This document shows positions 61,761 to 64,000 of a stretch of DNA of 64,000 nt, in pieces. Every line of letters begins with the position of its first letter. Position 1 is the first letter of the stretch. The notes under the pieces were generated by a model. That model saw only the letters and a program-made list of their open reading frames with translations, searched no databases and was not told the origin of the DNA. Source of the DNA: Nocardia camponoti. GTDB taxonomy: Bacteria > Actinomycetota > Actinomycetes > Mycobacteriales > Mycobacteriaceae. The position numbers were made by a program, and so were the translations under genes. Location of the stretch: NCBI RefSeq assembly GCF_014646135.1, contig NZ_BMMW01000005.1, forward strand, positions 147,711-211,710, in the 5' to 3' direction.

Positions 61761-62111
61761 CGCGAGTCCAGCCGCCCCTGCCGCGACGCACAGCGCGAGC
61801 GTGCCGAGCGCGCTGACAGTCGCGGCCCGGTACCGCTGCTGCTGAATCAGTCGCACGGTTTCGTAACTTGCGGTGCTGAAGGTGGTGTAACCACCGCAAA
61901 AGCCGACACCGAGGACGGTTTGGATGGGTGTTGGCGTGCCGTGGAACAGTACTAATCCGGCAAGGACGCCCAACAGCAGCGAGCCGGTGAGGTTGATGGT
62001 GATGGTCGACCACGGGATGGGCGATGCGACGCGCGAGCGAATTACGCCGTCGAGCACAAACCGCGCGACCGCACCGGCGCTCCCAGCCAACGCGACCCAC
62101 AACAGCATCAT
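61746..62111 (-). CDS. crcB: Fluoride efflux channel CrcB, subunit 1
   Basis: A 121-aa four-helix membrane protein of the Fluc family, which exports fluoride as a dimeric channel with a central sodium. Family motifs are GSAGAVARF (about residues 9-17), the asparagine-bearing INLTGSLLLG (about 40) and the channel-lining GFCGGYTTFSTASYE (about 69-83) with the break in helix 3. It lies downstream of a second crcB copy on the same strand; in many actinobacteria the two form a heterodimer. ATG 62111 was chosen. No fluoride riboswitch is evident upstream of the pair. The 3' end overlaps the TerD fusion gene. Confidence 0.9.
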   Translation of the reverse strand: MMLLWVALAGSAGAVARFVLDGVIRSRVASPIPWSTITINLTGSLLLGVLAGLVLFHGTPTPIQTVLGVGFCGGYTTFSTASYETVRLIQQQRYRAATVSALGTLALCVAAGAAGLALAAW

Positions 62112-62202
62112 GACGGCGGCCTTCCGAGTAGCGTGTTTCGTCGAGCACAGGTCGTCGACACGATCACGGCTCCGGGCGTCGGGCGGTCCTCACGTATAGC
62201 AG

Positions 62203-62628
62203 TCATGCCGCTCGGGCCCCATTTCGCGCAGTCAGCCGCGCACCAACCGCGATGCCTACTGCGGTCGCGAGCACTCCGGCGGCGACGGTGCCGATCGCGT
62301 ATGTCGTTGCAGCCCATAGGCGGTTGGCCCGTAGCAATAAGTCGGTGTCGACCGCGAGTGCGCTGTAGGTAGTGAACGAGCCAAGGACGCCGGTGCCCAG
62401 GGTCAGTCGAAGTCGTTGTCGCCAGCCAGAATCGGGGCCGAGCCTAGTCAGCGCCTCTAGCAGCATTCCCAGGAGGAACGCGCCAACAACGTTGATCACG
62501 AACGTGATGACCGGCCAATGCTGATAGTTAACCGAGAGACCCAGTGCGTAGCGGGCGGGCGCGCCGATTAGTCCGCCGATGGCAACTGCGGCGATCGCGG
62601 TAGGCCGCAGGTACAGCGGGGTTGACAT
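62203..62628 (-). CDS. crcB: Fluoride efflux channel CrcB, subunit 2
   Basis: A 141-aa Fluc-family protein. It has GGLIGAPARYALGL (about residues 18-31), FVINVVGAFLLGML (about 43) with the conserved asparagine, and the channel motif GTGVLGSFTTYSALAVD (about 77-93). Four hydrophobic helices are seen. The start ATG 62628 has AGGAG about 8 bases upstream. It is the first of two tandem crcB genes, 91 bp before the second; together they probably make a heterodimeric channel. It follows the NYN gene by 10 bp and may be co-transcribed with it, but no functional tie is known. Confidence 0.92.
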   Translation of the reverse strand: MSTPLYLRPTAIAAVAIGGLIGAPARYALGLSVNYQHWPVITFVINVVGAFLLGMLLEALTRLGPDSGWRQRLRLTLGTGVLGSFTTYSALAVDTDLLLRANRLWAATTYAIGTVAAGVLATAVGIAVGARLTARNGARAA

Positions 62629-62638
62629 GCGAGGACTC

Positions 62639-63646
62639 CTAGGCCGACAGCACCCGCTTCCAGAAGCGTTCGCGCAGCTGGTAGCGGGTGTACTCGCTGA
62701 GATCGTAGACGCCGGTCACTTGGGCGGCGTCGAGTAGGAGCGCGCGGTCGATGTCGCGCGGGATGGATGGGCGATCGCGGCGCAGTTGCGCGAGGTCGTC
62801 GGCGGATGCGCTATGCACGAACGTCGAAACCACCTTGTCGACAACCGCGTCGATGGTGTCGGGTGTGCACTCAGCCTCATCTTCTTGGGTGAAGCCAGGC
62901 ATCGCACGGCCCGCGCTTCCCGTCACGGACGAGTAGGCGAGCGTCGCGGTTGGTGCGGCGGCGGGCGCGCGGTTGGCGGCGGCGGCCAGGTCGCGGGGAG
63001 TTGGGCACGCGACCGCGGCGGGCTGAGGTGCGATCGACCGCTGCGGTTGCGCCACAATTGCTGGCTGGCTGACCGGTAGCTGCTTAGGAACAGGCGGCGC
63101 TTCGACCCGCATCACCGTTTCGTCGATGACCGTGCCGGGCAGCAACGCGATCTCGTCGGCAGCCCGAATCAGGTGGTGGCTCACGGCATGCGGCTTGTCG
63201 TTGGCGTTGGGCACGGCCATCACGATGACTTGCACGCCGTGACTTTGGGCTTCTTCAACGGCTTCGGTGAGGTCGTCGTCGCCGGACACCAAAATGAACA
63301 CGTCGGCGATGCGGTTGCGTGCGTGCGCGGCCATGTCGAGACCGATGCGCAGATCGACGCCTTTCTGCAGACCGTCCATGCCGATGCGACCGAGCCGCAG
63401 TTTGGTGCGCGGCAGTTCGCCGATGCGTTGCTGCTGAGCGTCGGGAACCGCGTCCTTGGCGGCGTCGTACCAGTGCGCTCGCAACAGCGGTAGGCCCGAA
63501 TACTCCTGCGCGACGGTCTGAATCTGATCGATCAGCGGCGCGTAGTTGACGTGAATGCCGTTTCTGAGCGACGTACCCGCGACGCGCACAGCAGCGGAAG
63601 CGAGGAGGTAACCAGCGTCGATGTAAACCGAGCAGTTAGAGCGCAT
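62639..63646 (-). CDS. NYN-domain (PIN-like) ribonuclease
   Basis: A 335-aa protein. The N-terminal NYN domain (about residues 1-165) has the conserved acidic set: VYIDAGYLL, GVDLRIGLDMAAHA and FILVSGDDDLTEAVEEA, the metal-binding aspartates of PIN-like nucleases of the LabA/DUF88 group. A linker rich in Pro/Ala/Gln follows (about 185-250). A helical C-terminal domain of unknown fold ends the protein (about 260-335). NYN proteins cleave RNA. Its place directly after a rRNA operon is probably chance. ATG 63646 gives family length; the Shine-Dalgarno is weak. It precedes the crcB pair by 10 bp. Confidence 0.85.
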   Translation of the reverse strand: MRSNCSVYIDAGYLLASAAVRVAGTSLRNGIHVNYAPLIDQIQTVAQEYSGLPLLRAHWYDAAKDAVPDAQQQRIGELPRTKLRLGRIGMDGLQKGVDLRIGLDMAAHARNRIADVFILVSGDDDLTEAVEEAQSHGVQVIVMAVPNANDKPHAVSHHLIRAADEIALLPGTVIDETVMRVEAPPVPKQLPVSQPAIVAQPQRSIAPQPAAVACPTPRDLAAAANRAPAAAPTATLAYSSVTGSAGRAMPGFTQEDEAECTPDTIDAVVDKVVSTFVHSASADDLAQLRRDRPSIPRDIDRALLLDAAQVTGVYDLSEYTRYQLRERFWKRVLSA

Positions 63647-63701
63647 AGCAACGAACAGTACCGTGTTGTGCGCTATGGAGTATCTGGTCTAGAAATGCCG
63701 A

Positions 63702-63729
63702 AAGGCCCCCAGCAAATGCTGGGGGCCTT
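63702..63729 (-). terminator. rRNA operon terminator
   Basis: A perfect stem AAGGCCCCCAGC with GCTGGGGGCCTT around a short loop lies just past the 3' end of the 5S gene on the minus strand. Read on that strand it is followed by GGCATTTC. This is the expected end of the 16S-23S-5S transcript. Confidence 0.9.
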
Positions 63730-63740
63730 CAGGAAAATTG

Positions 63741-63858
63741 TTCCGGCGGTGTCCTACTCTCCCACACCCTGTCGAGTGCAGTACCATCGGCGCAGGTGGC
63801 CTTAGCTTCCGGGTTCGGAATGGGACCGGGCGTTTCCCCACCGCTATAACCGCCGTAA
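63741..63858 (-). rRNA. rrf: 5S ribosomal RNA
   Basis: About 118 bases. Read on the minus strand it begins TTACGGCGGTTATAGCGGTG and contains the conserved loop GGTCCCATTCCGAACCCGGA. It goes on with AAGCTAAGGCCACCTGCGCC, and ends GGACACCGCCGGAA, which pairs with the 5' end. This is the standard actinobacterial 5S structure. The terminator follows at 63702-63729. Exact ends are uncertain by 1-2 bases. Confidence 0.97.
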
Positions 63859-64000
63859 CACTATGAAACTAGACAGCGCTCCCCACCCGCATGCAAAACC
63901 CTGAAAACATAATCTCAGGGAATCACACACAGTGAGTGTGCTGCAGTGTCTGTTGTTTCAGATACCGCACAGTGGACGCGTAACACCTTCATTCAGTAAG
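63859..64000 (-). other. 23S-5S internal transcribed spacer
   Basis: Read on the minus strand this contains ACGCGTCCACTGTGCGGTAT, a stretch typical of the spacer after 23S in Nocardia/Gordonia-type rRNA operons. A stem CCCTGA/TCAGGG spans 63899-63920 and a CACAC/GTGTG stem lies near 63925-63940; these probably take part in precursor processing. The 23S gene itself would be beyond the right edge. Confidence 0.75.

Noticed and set aside
62629..62638. Fluoride riboswitch before the crcB pair
   Set aside because: Only 10 bp separate the NYN gene from the first crcB gene, and no GGNGATGG-type motif is visible upstream.
1..64000. CRISPR arrays, transposases, integrases, tRNA genes with att sites
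   Set aside because: No regularly spaced repeats of CRISPR type, no transposase or integrase-like protein and no tRNA cloverleaf were seen, so the accessory region has no visible mobile-element machinery.

Overview
The window is chromosomal DNA from a high-GC actinobacterium of the mycolic-acid group (Mycobacteriales). The first 17 kb carries cobU-cobT-cobS, ilvE/gcvT, a leucyl aminopeptidase, the dihydrolipoamide acyltransferase E2 gene, a TIGR01777 epimerase, lipB and lipA. This is close to the order of the Mycobacterium tuberculosis cobT-to-lipA region (established knowledge), with local differences. GTG and TTG starts, four-base GTGA/ATGA overlaps and the rRNA spacer sequence at the right edge fit this placement. 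The genus cannot be fixed from the sequence alone.

Layout. 1-3.3 kb: end of cobU, cobT, cobS and a metallo-beta-lactamase-fold hydrolase. 3.3-9.8 kb: gcvT-ilvE on the minus strand, a PAP2/diacylglycerol-kinase fusion, a Pro/Gly-rich membrane protein, msrA and a secreted protein. 9.9-17.8 kb: aminopeptidase, then the lipoate operon (E2, epimerase, GNAT, lipB, lipA), ppnP and an SDR. 17.8-18.5 kb: a gene-free stretch. 18.5-37.6 kb: an accessory region. It holds helical-repeat proteins, a membrane-anchored alpha/alpha-toroid protein facing a cell-wall peptidase, a minus-strand operon of Ser/Thr kinase plus 1723-residue SF1 helicase-nuclease, a divergent P-loop GTPase-like protein with an acidic run, several small membrane or secreted proteins, a NUDIX hydrolase, and a second Ser/Thr kinase paralogous to the first.

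37.8-56.3 kb is a complete BREX type 2 (Pgl) phage-defence operon in the order pglW-pglX-pglY-pglZ-brxD-brxHI. Consecutive genes overlap by 1-4 bases except pglZ-brxD, which are 18 bp apart. A good sigma70-type promoter lies in front of pglW. Downstream at 56.9-59.6 kb is a two-gene unit: a Rad50/RecF-like ATPase with a CPVC hook and a possible C-terminal HEPN motif, and a small partner. A DUF4236-TerD fusion protein follows at 60-61.8 kb. The window closes with two crcB fluoride-channel genes, a NYN-domain protein, and the 5S rRNA gene of a minus-strand rRNA operon whose 23S gene lies beyond the right edge.

How it fits together. The left part is housekeeping: cobalamin lower-ligand assembly, one-carbon and branched-chain metabolism, and lipoylation of the E2 protein by LipB/LipA from the same operon. 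From about 18.5 to 61.8 kb the window reads as a defence island built around BREX-2. The best candidate for something undescribed is the kinase/helicase-nuclease operon with its divergent GTPase-like gene. The second is the hook-ATPase/partner pair. Kinases recur through the island (two stand-alone paralogues plus PglW, which has a pseudokinase and an active kinase), so phosphorylation may control it. That last point is inference.
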